A DNA stretch of 64,000 bases from Corbicula japonica (taxonomy: Eukaryota > Mollusca > Bivalvia > Venerida > Cyrenidae): assembly GCA_038501625.1 (NCBI GenBank), contig JAZAYU010000177.1:62001-126000 (forward strand), in the 5' to 3' direction. Below are positions 33,401 through 45,735 of this stretch, in pieces; within the stretch, counting starts at the first letter, position 1; each line of letters starts with the position of its first letter. Below the pieces are notes generated by a model. It saw only the letters and a program-made list of their open reading frames with translations. It was not told the origin of the DNA and ran no database searches. A program made the position numbers and the translations under genes.

Positions 33401-36369
33401 ATATTTGGACCATCCACCAGTAACAATCATGGTGTCGGATATCACTGAGAAGTGAACATAATGATTTTGCATCTATTGTGAAAAAACATTTATAAATTTA
33501 ATTTACCTTTAAACCGAGAAATGATATGTAAAAGTCACTGACGTACCACATTGTCATAAAGGCTAGCATAACCCATCCTTTTAGAACATAACCTTTTATA
33601 TTACACACAACGACAAAAGCGAGAAAATTTAAGTCACTGCACACCTATCACCTTTCTTACCTATAGTTTCTGTAATAGTGTAGACAGAACCACGCCAATA
33701 GCCACCACACATTTCATTCTTGTTTCCGGCGCAAGCTTGGTTACACTCACTGTCCGGTCTCTTTTCATAGTTCTTTAATGCTTGTCCACAGAAACATTGA
33801 TAAAAATTCTGTAAAAATGAATAAGAAAGTCCATAATTAGTTTTCAATCCCTTTAATGCAAATATTATAACTTGATTCATGTAATAAAGAAGAAATTTAA
33901 ATGTTTCGGCGAAAAAGTTATTGTTTGTAAACGGTATTGAAGTTAATTTTGATATGAAGTAGTTGTGTAATGAATGAATCTCTCGTGATTTTGTTGACCA
34001 CAAAAGATTAAGATATCCCAGGCAACTATTTTCTATTACTGAACTCCAATATTATTTATTATTATTCCTGACATCCATATTATACAACTCTTCATGAATT
34101 GTGAGATTTCGCAAATCTCCTTAGGCAATAGTGTTTGGCGAAATAAGAATTTAAGGTTATTTATACAATTTATTGCATTTATTGTCAAATATGCTAACAA
34201 AATGGCCTTTTAATCGGTAAAATAACAACATTGTCAACACAGCTAAACGATGTGTTACGTAAACATATTAAATATATACCTGAAATAACGATTTGCTATG
34301 TGCTAGAATTGTGCGATTGACGCATGTATTGTTTAAACAATCAGAAGAAACAAAAACAACGACATAGTTTTTGCTATATTACTGGTATACGTTTATTTTG
34401 ACATTCACGTGTGAATAAGTAAGCAAACATAATGGGGTAACGGGGTAGGGGTGGAGGGGGCGCGGGCTAGAGGCAGGATCGTATGAAAAACTGCTCAATT
34501 GGCCGTTTCTATCTGCGTCAATAGATCGATATCATATCCAAATCGAGTAAACGTTTTTTGCATATAGGAATTTGCCAAATTGAAGAAGTATTCGATTGCT
34601 GGAGGAAGAGAGTGAGCCAAATGTTTTTGTTTTAAAAAGAGATCTGTTAATTGTCATTAGGGTTTCAAAATGTATCCCTTTTTCTTGCAAAACTTGCTGA
34701 TCGAAAGCTTTTTGTTAAGACTCATAATTTGATTTAAATTTGTTTGTAAGCGTTTTTCTCAAAAGTATGACAACATTCTTCTTCTTATATACACTTCAAT
34801 ACCTCTGTTAGAAAGAATCGCATTCCTTCTGCGATACAGAATTCATGGCACATCTTCGTAGTCATATTTGTGGTTGAAATGTAAGCCCCTTCCAAAAGTC
34901 GTTGGTGTTTATCTACATAACACCCAAGGTACATGGAACTGACCGAAGACTGACATGCTGTGAACAGTAAATAATAAGGATTGCTTAAAAGCATAGATGA
35001 CATCAAAACATTGACATATTTGTTAATTGATGGTAATTCGAATCAATTAATTATGGAATTTATTATTACTTACTTTGCGATCGAGAAGAAAATTTTATGT
35101 GAAAATAAGATAAATTGAGAGAATATTGTGTTTTTATTACAGTCATAAATACTTAATACTGCTTGTTGAAAAGTGTTTTTATGAATGACGAAACCTATGC
35201 CATGAATTACATAAAAACAACAAGCATTTTAAGCGTCAGCAAGCGAAGGAAGAGTAAAACTATCATGTAAAAAAGAGAAATATGACCACATCTAAAACAA
35301 CACAGATTCCCACATAGCCAAAACTTAGAGAGGAAAATAGAGCAAGGGTTCTACACTTGTCTTTAATAGCCCTGTCGTATGAAAAATGGTCTGAAGAACA
35401 TTATTATATGGCACGGCCAATATCGACAAGTGGCACTCCTTGTCCATTTATTAACCTATTTATTTCATATACATTAAAAAGGCTTTCGCATTACTTTGTA
35501 CTTGATTAAGCACTTTCAATATTCAATACAAGTATATCTACATCATGATGCCATTATTAAGTCATTTGAGTAACATGTGACGAAATTTATAGAATATATT
35601 CTATTTCAAACAGTATCAGTTGTTTATTTTGTTTATTACTAAAAAATTTATTCCACAAAAAAATTTATTATCATGTAGGAATTCGTTAAATTTTTAATAC
35701 TAGAAGTGATTATCGTGGTAAAGGTCTGTAAATGAAACGATTTGAGATTGTTCATTCTGATACCGCTGCTGCGAGCTTCGTTAACATCAGGATTATGTGA
35801 ATTATGAAGAAAATGAAAGAAAAATAATATAGGAAAAAGTGATTTTAAATCGAAATATTTCACTAGTATCTGTTATTTAATCTTTGTTTAATGATGACGG
35901 ATAACAACTGAACACCTAAAAATAACCCCATGGCCATTATCGAAAATGGCCTTGCCATTTCATAAGTTACTGCCTTAAGACCTTAAATAACGTATCCGGT
36001 CGTTACATAACTTTGTTATGAAAATATTGATATTAATCTTTTGAAAAGAATTAAAAGCGATTTGCTTGTCATAGTTCTAAATTTAAGTCAGCGAAGCAAA
36101 TTAGTAAGTTCTTATCATAGTTTGATTAAAAAGCTATAAGTTTATACAATTTTGTTACCTGTTCCATTTTGACTCAGCGCCTCAATCGTCTTGTTAAGCT
36201 CGTCTAGTTTTTCCAACATATTTCTTTGATCATTTTTAAGTCGAAATAATTTAAGTTGCTTATGAAAGCATATTTTAATATCTGTCCCTGAAGTGCAAAA
36301 CACTTGATCGACCGTTATAAAAAAATAAATGAAAAAGTAAAAAACGACATAGTTTAGCGGAAACGCCAT
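30317..36369 (-). CDS. Secreted protein with two WSC domains (3' end not found)
   Basis: Minus-strand exons: 36159-36369 (ATG at 36369), 34803-34957, 33661-33808, 31916-32070, 30317-30464. Phases run 1, 0, 1, 0, 1 and total 817 nt, so the frame is consistent; the last exon ends in phase 1 at ATAG/GTAAGA and needs at least one more exon. Residues 1-25 form a signal peptide or anchor (MAFPLNYVVFYFF, FITVDQVFC). Next is a charged stretch likely to form a short coiled coil (NDQRNMLEKLDELNKTIEAL). Two WSC domains follow, each over two exons, with YLGCY, TTKMC, CFCG, ECNQACAGN and EMCGGYWRGSVY. WSC domains bind glycans in known secreted or surface proteins, so a carbohydrate-binding or immune role is possible but inferred. 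Confidence 0.75.
31916..32070 (-). CDS. WSC domain 2, first-half exon
   Basis: 155 nt, phase 1 to 0. It encodes YDYLGCYMDQ, LLEGAYISTTNMTTKMC and FFMTE. A TTAA-flanked element sits only about 18 bases upstream of its acceptor (32092-32869), leaving a purine-rich acceptor region. Confidence 0.8.
32092..32869. mobile_element. TTAA-flanked non-autonomous DNA element
   Basis: The inverted ends GGTAAGACCTGTGTAAT and ATTACACAGGTCTTACC are each flanked directly by TTAA (32088-32091 and 32870-32873). This target-site type is known from piggyBac-like elements. The inside is AT-rich, with a tRNA B-box-like GGTTCAAATCC near 32190 and no transposase. Confidence 0.85.
33661..33808 (-). CDS. WSC domain 1, second-half exon
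   Basis: 148 nt, phase 0 to 1. It encodes FYQCFCGQ, DSECNQACAGN and EMCGGYWRGSVY, with donor ATAG/GTAAGA. Confidence 0.85.
34803..34957 (-). CDS. WSC domain 1, first-half exon
   Basis: 155 nt, acceptor TTCACAG, phase 1 to 0. It encodes SMYLGCYVDKHQ, LLEGAYISTTNMTTKMCHEFC and FFLTE. Confidence 0.85.
35265..35360 (-). repeat. Fragment of dispersed family 1
   Basis: CCACATAGCCAAAACTTAGAGAGG and AGAGCAAGGGTTCT match the tail half of reverse copies such as 37120-37470. Confidence 0.5.
36159..36369 (-). CDS. WSC gene first coding exon (signal peptide, coiled coil)
   Basis: ATG GCG TTT begins a strongly hydrophobic leader. The exon ends CAAAATGGAACAG/GTAACA in phase 1, which matches the phase-1 acceptor of the next exon. 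An in-frame upstream extension to 36510 is possible, but the downstream ATG gives the better signal peptide. Confidence 0.7.
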
Positions 36370-37109
36370 GTTCGTACAACGAGTGAATTCTATGGTATCA
36401 AATGACATAAAATATTCATAGATACTGTTTGGTTTCTTTGGCTTTTTTTCTTTTAAATAGACGAAGTTTAAACAGGAAAATAAATAAATAAATAAGCAAT
36501 ACAAACACACGTCAAGGAAATTATATTTTTAAATTTAACCACAAACAGTTCATATCGCACGATTTAAGACAGAACTTGTTTACCCCTAGCTATTTCTTTC
36601 CGAGATACTGTCTGTCACCGAGACTCAGTGTTGTTTGTCGTCCTTAAAATATGCATCTTGCTTTAAATTTTAACATGGCTTTTTAAACTGTTTTTTTTAC
36701 GTGATTGCTGTAAAATGTCATTCAGGTCATCTGTTCAATGATGTTTTGATTATAACAAGTAACTTCTGATAATTATGCCTCGAAATTGAATCTACTAAAG
36801 AGAGCTACATAAAGGGAAACAGCAGAATTTCTGCGAACATTCAGAAACTCTTATGACTTAATCGAACCGAGTTTGCTGAAACAAATTGTGATTTTCAAAT
36901 ATTCGTTTATCAATCTTTAATAAAAAAATAACGCAAATCGTTGAGAGATTTGCCGGTTTGGCCATAATATTTCTCCTTCAATTTGAATCAGTTAAATAAT
37001 AATGTTTTACTTATGGTTATGGCATAAATTCAATTAGGAATACATGTGAGTGTATTGCTGGTTTGGTAAGACATTGCAGTATCAAAAACACTCAAACGGT
37101 GACGTAAAC

Positions 37110-37470
37110 GAATTCTAGAAAAAGGTGAAAAATGCATATCAGAATGGCCACATCCAGATAACACGGCGTCCCAACACAGCCAAAAGGTAGAGAGGAAAAG
37201 AGAGCGAAGGTTATAAAATTATCAATTTAAACAAAAGACACCACAAGCAATTAACGGTTTACCGCCTTGGTCAGTGGCAAAACGATGTGCTGCTGGGGGT
37301 TTAAAACAGGTTCTATGGTTCACCAACCTCATACTAGCCCCAACAGGTTCTAATATGAACAAACAAGTGCAAGTTTTCTTCGTGAAAAAGCTTTAACTCT
37401 CCCATAAACTCGACTATGTTGGTTGCAAAAGAACACAAACACAAACATAAGAGTTAATAGCATCTAGCAA
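37110..37470 (-). repeat. Dispersed family 1 copy, long
   Basis: AAAAATGCATATCAGAATGGCC, TAACACGGCGTCCC, CACCACAAGCAATTAACGG, ACCGCCTTGGTCAGTGGC, CACCAACCTCATACTAGCCCC, and a tail ACACAAACATAAGAGTTAATAG matching the 5' part of 1900-2285. Confidence 0.75.
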
Positions 37471-40020
37471 AAGGGGGTGTACACAATGACTTTCAAGTCC
37501 TTTATCTTCGTAAGGTCCCGAGTCCCGATATTCATCTAAATAAAATTCCGCAACCACAAGCAGTAAAAGGTATGAACATTGTTTTCAGCAGCCTTCATCA
37601 AATACAAACTGTGTGTCTTTCCTGGAAAAAACAGACATTTAGCATAGCGCTAAACGATGTACCAGATACGTGATAAAGCCGAAGGACTTTATACTGATGT
37701 AATAACCAGATTCTTTCTCAACTTTCAGCGTGAATTCCAAAGGTCAAACATTTAAAGTCAATGCTGAATCTACATTATGTAATACGCTATTGGTACTAGG
37801 TTTGTACTAAGGCATGACAAAGTGCTTTTCTAAATAGAACAAGCGATTTTTTCATCAGTTAAACGTTAAAACAATAATTGTACTTGTTTGTATCATTTAA
37901 AAAACCGTGAATATAAAAAATGACTTTTAGTTTGTTATCTTGATGAAAATAGTTATATTATAACAATTGTAACACCACACTTGCTCTGGTGAAAAGACAA
38001 ACATTTTGTAATCGGTGGTTGCGTACAAAATAAAAATAAATGTAAGATTGAAATGGGAAAACACCTTTTAAACAAACAAGAAAATAATGTTTCTATTGTC
38101 GAAATCAGTTTTTATCATGTAAATATCATTTGTTGCCACACTGTATGGTACAAAAAATTTACAATACAGAACCTATAATGTTTTCCTAGCAGAAACTGAT
38201 CTTGAGGCCAAATTTTAATATTTCCTGCACATTTGCCGGAATTTAATCTTAATATTGTCGCATCAAAAAATGCAATAACTTCGAAAAGGTTGATCGGATA
38301 GCCCTGATATACGTAACAATCACTGCATGACATCGGTAACGGGTTATTTTACTGGTAACAATTTGCAATGTTTGCTAAATACATGCTGGATAGGAAATTA
38401 CTAGAAACTGTCAAAGTGTCTGCAGAATGTAAGCTTCAGCGGACGAAACACTCGTTACATTCGGTGCTTACGTTAACAACAACAGGCTTTGTCCTCCAGA
38501 AAGGTATGTAAGGTTTTGCTAAAGCGTCGGTAAATATGACTTGTTGGCTTCTGTCGTCTGTTAGAAATAAAATATTGCGTAGTCGCTGATCAGATTTGTC
38601 ATCTAAAATTTCAGAGGATTTTTAATCGTTCATAGTCCATTATTGCATGTGTATCCATTTAGCTTGAAATTCCGTTATATTTTTGTTATATACGAATCTG
38701 TAAAACCCGAATTACTCACTATGTTATTACGCTCGAACTAGCAGCCTTTATTTGATCTCGTTCTCGGTTAAAAGGCGGACGACATATTTAATTGTGTTTG
38801 AAAAATATTGATCACCATGATTCGAAGGGAGGGGACGAAAATAAAATGTACGCGGAATTCATTTTCAATGAAATAAAACAGTCAGAGGGGAAGAGGTTAA
38901 AAGTATCTTAAACCGATACTCCGTCGATACTGTCAATTGCGTTAGAAAGTCTACCGAGTTGCACCCAAATTCGATTTTTTCAAGTTTATCATTTTCTTAA
39001 ATTATTGTTTCTGCAATTATTTTAATTGTATTCTAATCGGTATTTGTAATGGTTGTTTTTTTGTCGTTTACAAACAAAATGTATATCATACATATGTCAA
39101 GTTAAATGTTTTGTAACAAAAAAAAGATCAAACGTGTCCAGGAAATGTTATTTTTTATGGGTATGACTTGTATAAAAATGACGTGACTTGTATAAAAATG
39201 ATGTGACTTGTTTAAAAAACAGACCCATTTTATGAGCGACATTAACACATGAACGGTTTCTGTTTTAGATATAACTTCGAACGTATAACAACACGAAAAG
39301 TTCTGTCAATGAACCATTGTTTATTTGCTATTTACTAGATCATTTTTAAAGGATTGTTACCATGTCTAAACAGTATCATGTTGCTCTGCTCGGAAAAACA
39401 ACAACATCCGTAGAGTCGTGGCTGCTTAGACAAGCAGCATCACAAAATTTCCGCTGCTGATCAGGAAATTTTTGACCAACGAACATGGAAACGGTTTGCA
39501 ACCTCTGAAAGGTTCCATTTACACCCCTATATGCAAACCATAGTTTGCCTCTATAACAAACATGCATGCTTCCCACCGCCGAAAGATAACTATTCAAATA
39601 AACAAGTTAATTGTCTCGTTAGAAGAAATGGAAGAACTTTGAGAGTAGTATTTTTTCAATTATGTTTTTCAAAGATTGGGGAAATTTTTTTGCCGAACTG
39701 AATACGTGAAAATGTTTTTAAGTCAAGCTCAAATTTCGTCACGAAATATAGCCATTTATTTAAAAGATAAAATGCAAACTCATATGTTTTCATTGTATAT
39801 ACATTTGTTCTTCCTTCTTTGTTTTATAAGTAGACAATAATTGTTAACTATCCTTTTCTTGTTCTGCTGAATGTTTATTGATCTAGCTTTAAGAGAAGTT
39901 TAACAACCCCAATGTAACATATCTTAACTTAAATTGGGGCCAGGAGAACTCTTTTTGCTTAACCTGTCCATGTTACTGACAGAATGGAAGCCACTAAAAG
40001 TCCAGTTTTATCTTATACTT
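37471..40020. other. Region with no confident gene
   Basis: AT-rich. Two minus-strand open frames (38115-38333, 39376-39597) contain scattered Cys residues and could be orphan exons, but neither has a partner exon or a domain I recognise. Confidence 0.35.
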
Positions 40021-40024
40021 GCAC

Positions 40025-40230
40025 GATGAAATACAACTGACCACATTCAGAAGAAAAACCTTCTCCAAAACAGACAAGATAGGAAGAAATAATATAGCAT
40101 GGGTAAGCGAAGGGTTTCCGCATTGCAACGGTCAGTTCCAAAACTTTTTGTCAGTGGGGAATTTTAACAGGTTCTTGATTGCACCAAACTACACTTTCCC
40201 CAACAGATTTTCATACGAACAAGAAAATAA
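40025..40230 (-). repeat. Dispersed family 1 copy
   Basis: GTAAGCGAAGGGTTTCCGC, AACGGTCAGTTCC and AGGTTCTTGATTGCACCAAAC follow family order. Confidence 0.6.
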
Positions 40231-40674
40231 CAAGAATTAAAGGAAAAGATCGAGCTTTTACGCTCCTTTAAAATATATCCTCCAGAAACCTTCATGATTT
40301 TTAAACGCATTCCAACAACCATAAGAGAAAGAAAAGCAATCGACTGTAGATGGTTGATCAGAGCGCTTGAGCGTGTTGGTAGCCTTTCTTTTTGAATCCA
40401 CAGATTCTTTTAATGAATAATATGAATAAATAAATATTGAATTTTATTTTCATTAATTTATAAATCAAATTACCATAAAAACTGGTTAAGAAATACATTG
40501 TTGTTGAAGTGATTTTAACTGCAGCTAATTTTTTTTAAATCTGGGAATCAGGGATAAAACTTAAAAGTCTCCCCTTATGCAAAAGAAGTAATTACTGTTA
40601 TCAGTATAAAATTGACTACCGATGTCATATCATGACGATCACTATATTAGAGTTACTCGCGCAACCTTTTTATG

Positions 40675-40770
40675 GTTTTCCGTGCTAGCTCAATCGTTAA
40701 AGTGGTCAATGTTATGTGACTAGGCACTGTCGACGTACGGGGTCGATTCCAAGTGTGGACTTATCATCAT
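40675..40770 (+). repeat. tRNA-derived SINE head
   Basis: A-box-like TAGCTCAATCG (40686-40696) and B-box-like GGTCGATTCC (40741-40750) have tRNA-like spacing. No intact acceptor stem was seen, so it is a SINE and not a tRNA gene. Confidence 0.6.
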
Positions 40771-40919
40771 TTACATTTCAAAGTAGCATGTTTTTGCAAT
40801 ATGGCGGCCTATAAACGTTTCCCCAAGAAATTCAAATATGTAAGTTTTCTTATCAGTATAACATCGGTTACTGGTAACAAAAAGGCACTCACTTAATTTT
40901 ATCAGAGTGATATGCGCAA

Positions 40920-41020
40920 TCATTTTTGGGGTTGTCCCGGCTATTTCAATCAGTAGAGAAGTCGATGTTATGTGGCTAGGCGCTATCGCCGTAAGGGTTC
41001 AATTTTCCAGCGAGGGCTTA
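40920..41020 (+). repeat. Second tRNA-derived SINE head
   Basis: CCGGCTATTTCAATCAGTAGAG, GATGTTATGTGGCTAGGCGC and GGGTTCAATTTTCC parallel the copy at 40675. It directly abuts the inverted duplication arm. Confidence 0.55.
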
Positions 41021-41536
41021 TACACACCCGTCAACCGGCGGAGCCAGGAGCGGACGGAACATCCAGGCGCAGACACGGTAAGTTTTTTCATACTTGAAAA
41101 CGGTGTAAGAAATTATCATTTTTGCAAGTTTTGATTAAATCTTGGTAAAAGATATTGGCTGATTTCAAGAGCCAGGTGAATTCTGCAGATATCCGTTGAT
41201 TTCTGAAGTGGTAGAAGGAATAATAAACATTTTATCGCGATTTAAATACGGAAGTTTATGGTGAAATCTTAAAGTTCTGCGTTTTATAGCAAAATAATCC
41301 ATAGATCTGAAAATCTGCATAAATCTGTAAGCACTATTGGAAAAATTGATCATTCCCCTGGCAATATGTGAAATATAAGCAAAAACTGGCTTTTAACAAA
41401 TTCGCGAGGGCTTAGTGAATAGACCTGGGGTATAGAAATGGGCGGGTCCATGGAGCAGAAAGCGATTTTAATGGCGGGGACCAGGAGCAGATATAATTGA
41501 GTACGGAAAATCGTTTATTTTATTGCTTTGACACTA
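41021..41536. repeat. Left arm of a ~0.5-kb inverted duplication
   Basis: The reverse complement is at about 43953-44470. Shared segments include CACCCGTCAACCGGCGG, GAGCCAGGAGCGGACGG and GGTCCATGGAGCAGAAAGCG (in one arm the C is A). Each arm has a homologous 62-residue open frame (41165-41353 minus here), containing FHHKLPYLNRDKM and STTSEINGY. Confidence 0.85.
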
Positions 41537-42544
41537 CTGTAGAATCTCGAAAATAAGCGTTTATGCTTTTTTTGAATTTGTGACTATTTTATGCGCTTAT
41601 ATTTCGATATGCGCTTATATTTAGGCCGCCGAATATGCGCTTATATTTGATATGCGCTTATATTTATGCCGCTGAATATGCGCTTATATTTGATATGCGC
41701 TTATAGCTTAGACTGACTGAATATACTCTTATTTTTGAAACAAAAAACACTCAAAGACACACATGCATCAAACATTATCAAAACACTTTTATCGTCTTTG
41801 AAGACGTGTTTGAAAATGCATGTTTATTTACAAATAAAATGCACCACGACCGGCACCGAATTTCCGAATTTTCTTGCACCACCAGGAGATCGAATTATTT
41901 TTTCCTCCGATTATATCATCCTCATCAAAGATTTAGTGTTCAGACCAAACTCTTTAAAAGTTTTATACTAGTTTTGACATTCTTTGTAAAACTGAATATT
42001 TCCCATTGTTTTCTCTGCTTTAAGATTTCCAAGATTTTTGGGGAGTTATATTTGGAGTTTCATCCATTATTTATTTTATAACACAAAACTGCGTATACAC
42101 AAAATTATTACTTCAAGCAACATAAATATTACCAAACAAACATTGAAAACTACAATACTTTATTTCATTGTACTCGAACAAAAGAATAAATGGTTCATTT
42201 TGAAAATAGCAATGCGAGTTCTTCACACCTTACTGGCCTATACCGTTTATTGATCAGTGTTAACGATACAGATGTACTGTAATTATCTTTAATTGAAAGG
42301 CCGATTTAGCTCCCAGTTTAATGAAACTAAAACCACTGAGCAAGTTAGGTATGCACATATGCGCTTATTTTTGGGATATATTTTAACTGTGAGAGACGGG
42401 TATGCTTTTATTTTTGGAATCGATTTTAACCCTTTAGGATGGGTATGCGCTTATTTTAGGTATTAGTTGTCTGTAAGAGACATATGCGCTTATATTCAGT
42501 ATGCGCTTACTTTCGATTATGCGCTGATTTTCGAGATTCTACAG
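41537..42544. mobile_element. TA-flanked pogo-like DNA element
   Basis: The inverted ends CTGTAGAATCTCGAAAATAAGCG and CGCTGATTTTCGAGATTCTACAG are flanked by TA on both sides. Subterminal arrays of TATGCGCTTATATTT occur at both ends (41590-41710, 42356-42530). There is no intact transposase. The uninterrupted target survives in the other arm of the duplication (GACACTATTTTTCG near 43960). Confidence 0.85.
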
Positions 42545-42861
42545 TATTTTTCGCCCTCACGAACGGATGCGTGCTATTACATACACGCAATGTAACAACT
42601 GTGAAATTTCCCCCAAGGCTATCTTTAAAATCTGTATTTACACGTCTATTTATTCTACCTGCTAATAAGTCGTATATGTTTTAAAACGTTTCTTTTATAG
42701 CAGATAATGCTTAAAAATGTTTCTTTTTAGAACAGAAATGCATAAAATGCAGGAAAGAATGAATGAAAAAAGGAAATCTTAACTACCCCATACGTGCATT
42801 TGATCTTTTAAATAAGTCATATCAACAGAACATACGCGAATATTTGTCTAAAGTAAGTATC

Positions 42862-43745
42862 CTGAGTGCCAATAAAAACGCAACACTTTACCTTTTTGGA
42901 ATATTTTCGATGTGTTGAAAAGTTTAATAAATTCGCAAAAATAGATGTGTTTTAAAATTAATCATAGATGAAAAGGGAACTTAGAAAGCCACCAAACACA
43001 ACAAATATGAAAATATTGCATGCTTGGTTTGATTGAGCCTGTTAATAGGCATTAAGGGAAATGCTTATTACTGCCCACGCCGCCTAGCCACGGGTTGATC
43101 GCAACTCAATATTTACACCAATAAACAGTACAATTTTGATCCATCTCAATACGAACGATGGTATGCATATGGCGCTGAACATGGAACCTTCAATGCTGTA
43201 TTTTAAGATTAATACAATTCCTTATTCAGCAGCATATGGTCCCCAGACAAGAGAATGGGTTTGCCCTAAATGAAAAACAATGGACTCTAAACAAAATAGA
43301 ATTTTGACAGGGGAAGTCTTTGGGCCAAGCGAGTAATTGTCGACGGCGAACAATGCATGCGACGAGCGCTTTCACGTCGAGACATACCTCCTTGGATCGT
43401 GCCTTAAAGCGCATGTCGCTGGGTTGTCTAAAAGTCCTGGCATTTTGACATTTGTATAGAGTAAAACTTAAAAACTGAAGATGGGATTTGTGTAGACGTT
43501 TGTTAATGTTTACAAATGGACTTGTTTTGAGGTTATTTATTCATGTTTACATGCCAAAACGAAACTTTCATGAGTTTGTACGGGGTTACTGTAGGAGAAA
43601 AAGTTTAAACAATCAATGGACAATAAATGTATCAATTGGTTACTTTTTGAGTTTAAAACACATATACCTTTGCCAATTTATTTTACTTTTACACACATCA
43701 AAAATATTCTAAAAAATAAAGTGTTGCGTTTTCATTGGCACTCAG
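42862..43745 (-). mobile_element. Tc1/mariner-like element, truncated
   Basis: The ends CTGAGTGCCAATAAAAACGCAACACTTTA and AAAGTGTTGCGTTTTCATTGGCACTCAG are inverted repeats with TA at the right flank. The minus strand at about 43320-43400 encodes GMSRRESARRMHC and SPSTITRLAQRL, the DNA-binding helix-turn-helix of Tc1/mariner transposases. The rest of the transposase is absent. A family 2 repeat is nested inside. Confidence 0.85.
42968..43165. repeat. Dispersed family 2 copy nested in the Tc1-like element
   Basis: AAAGGGAACTTAGAAAGCC, TGCCCACGCCGCCTAGCC, CAATTTTGATCCATC. Confidence 0.7.
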
Positions 43746-43952
43746 TATATATTAAAATTATCCAGCAGCAGACATACACTGAGGCTTAAAATAATTTATC
43801 AGCGATAATTCCGTTAAGTTATGAGAATTCATGCATCACAAGCTTACAAAACTCCTTTAGAAATGTTTTTTGTATAATTTTTGACATGAACAAACATACG
43901 GACGGACAATACTTCCACTGTGTGTCAACACACTTTTATTATTGAGGACGAA

Positions 43953-44470
43953 AAATAGTGTCAAAGCAATAAATCAAACAATTTTCCGTACTCGATTATA
44001 TCTGTTCCTGGTCCCCGCCATTAAAATCGCTTTCTGCTCCATGGACTCGCCCATTTCTATACCCCAGGTCTATTCACTTAGCCCTCGCGAATTTGTTTAA
44101 ATCCAATTTTTGCTTATATTTCACATATTGCCAGGGGAATGATCAATTTTTCCAATAGTGCTTACAGATTTGTGCAGATTTTCAGATCTATGGAGCAGTT
44201 TGCTATAAAACGCAGAAATTTAAGATTTCACCACAAACTTCCGTATTTAAATCGCGATAAAATGGTTATTATTCCTTCTACCACTTCAGAAATCAACGGA
44301 TATCCGCAGAATTCACTTGGCTTTTGAAATCAGCCGATATCTTTTACCAAGAATTAATCAAAACTTGCAAAAATGATAATTTCTTACACCGTTGTCAAGT
44401 ATGGAAAAACTTACCGTGTCTGCGCCTGGATGCGCCGTCCGCTCCTGGCTCCGCCGGTTGACGGGTGTAT
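43953..44470. repeat. Right arm of the inverted duplication
   Basis: Inverted copy of 41021-41536, continuing through the intact target site GACGAAAAATAGTGTC. Its open frame (44139-44327 plus) is homologous to the one in the left arm. Confidence 0.85.
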
Positions 44471-45029
44471 TATAACCATTTATTATTTTACAATAGCGCT
44501 GTTTGTGCAGTTTGTCAATGGCGATCACATCAGCGTTATCGTGCAGCCGTTCTGGTTATCAGTATAATCGTTTCAACATAATAAGGCGCAGTGTCGGGTT
44601 TTACGAATCGTGGCTATACCTTAAAAATAAAGATAAAACTTTGGGTTAGAAGTCCAAATATGCAAAAATCTAGTTTCCGGGGCGAATTTTACAGAGGGTA
44701 CTTCAGCGCTTAAGATTGTAACCCAAACGCCGTGTCGCATCCAAGCTAATTTCACAAATGAATTTTTATAACAGAAAATAATGCAGTATCACTTTTTTCA
44801 TAAATTTTTCAAACACTATTATATTATTTTTTAATCAATATAAATTCCAGTTTGACGTGAAATCCCTGTTTCGGACATTAATCGGGGTGATTTGTTGACT
44901 TGTAGACTTGATCTTGTTATCTTGTTATCACTTAGATTTTATGATTTCAAGTTTTTTCTTGTCAAATTAATGTGTTAATCTACTTTTTTTTTTAAATGAA
45001 AATTGTCTTAAAATAATGTTTCTGTTTAA

Positions 45030-45251
45030 CTCTTTCCTCTCTATATACGCCCCTTTACACAAGTGCGACCAGTGTAAATCCGGGTTCGTGCCGTCTGACC
45101 AGGATCTGCACTGGTCGCATTTCGGTGAGAAATAACCTAATGAATCAAAAAGCGAACAGTTTAGATCCTGATCAGACGGCAAGGATGTGCCGGTTGATCT
45201 AGATCTTAACTGCTTGCCTAAGCAATAAATGTGTATCTATTTAGGAAAGGG
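45030..45251. mobile_element. TTAA-flanked MITE
   Basis: The ends CTCTTTCCT and AGGAAAGGG are each flanked by TTAA (45026-45029, 45252-45255). The inside has further inverted pieces (TCTGACCAGGATC and GATCCTGATCAGA; CACTGGTCGCA). Confidence 0.7.
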
Positions 45252-45344
45252 TTAAGGAATGTTTATCCCTGTCTTTCTCTCTCTCTCTCACACACACTTT
45301 TTTATCGCTCTCGCTGTCCATCACTCTTCCCGCCCTTCGGCTTT

Positions 45345-45735
45345 GAAATGCTATTAGCGTCTTAAGTTTTTTTTATGTTTGTGTGCTTTTGTATGCAACA
45401 TGTTGAACCGATGGGTGGGTTGGAGTTATTTCACCAAGACAACATGTACTTGTTTTGTGATACGAGAACCAGTTGGGGCAAGTGTGAGGTTGGTGCACCC
45501 TAGAACCTGGTTTAAATCCCCAGTGGCAATTTGTTTTGCCACTGACCGTTATAAGGCGGTATCCCCAAAGGTTCCCTTTTCGTTTATTGTTTGTGGCGTC
45601 CTATTTGAATTGACATACTTAGAACAAACATGCTCTCTCTCTCTTTCTCTCTGCTTTTTTTTTCGCTGCGTGGGGAGGCTGTGTTTTGTGAGTGTGGCGA
45701 TTCCGTATATGCATATATTACTTTTTTTCTGTAAC
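45345..45735 (+). repeat. Dispersed family 1 copy, long
   Basis: TGCTATTAGCGTCTTAAG, GTATGCAACATGTTGAACC, TTTCACCAAGACAAC, GGTGCACCCTAGAACCTGG, GCCACTGACCGTT, GTTTGTGGCGTCC. This is the best-preserved copy in the window. Confidence 0.8.

Noticed and set aside
38115..39597. Two minus-strand frames as upstream exons of the WSC gene
   Set aside because: The WSC gene already has its signal-peptide exon at 36369, and these frames lack clear splice partners or a domain.
40681..40760. tRNA gene
   Set aside because: A-box and B-box-like motifs are present but no paired acceptor stem or clear anticodon loop; fits a SINE head.
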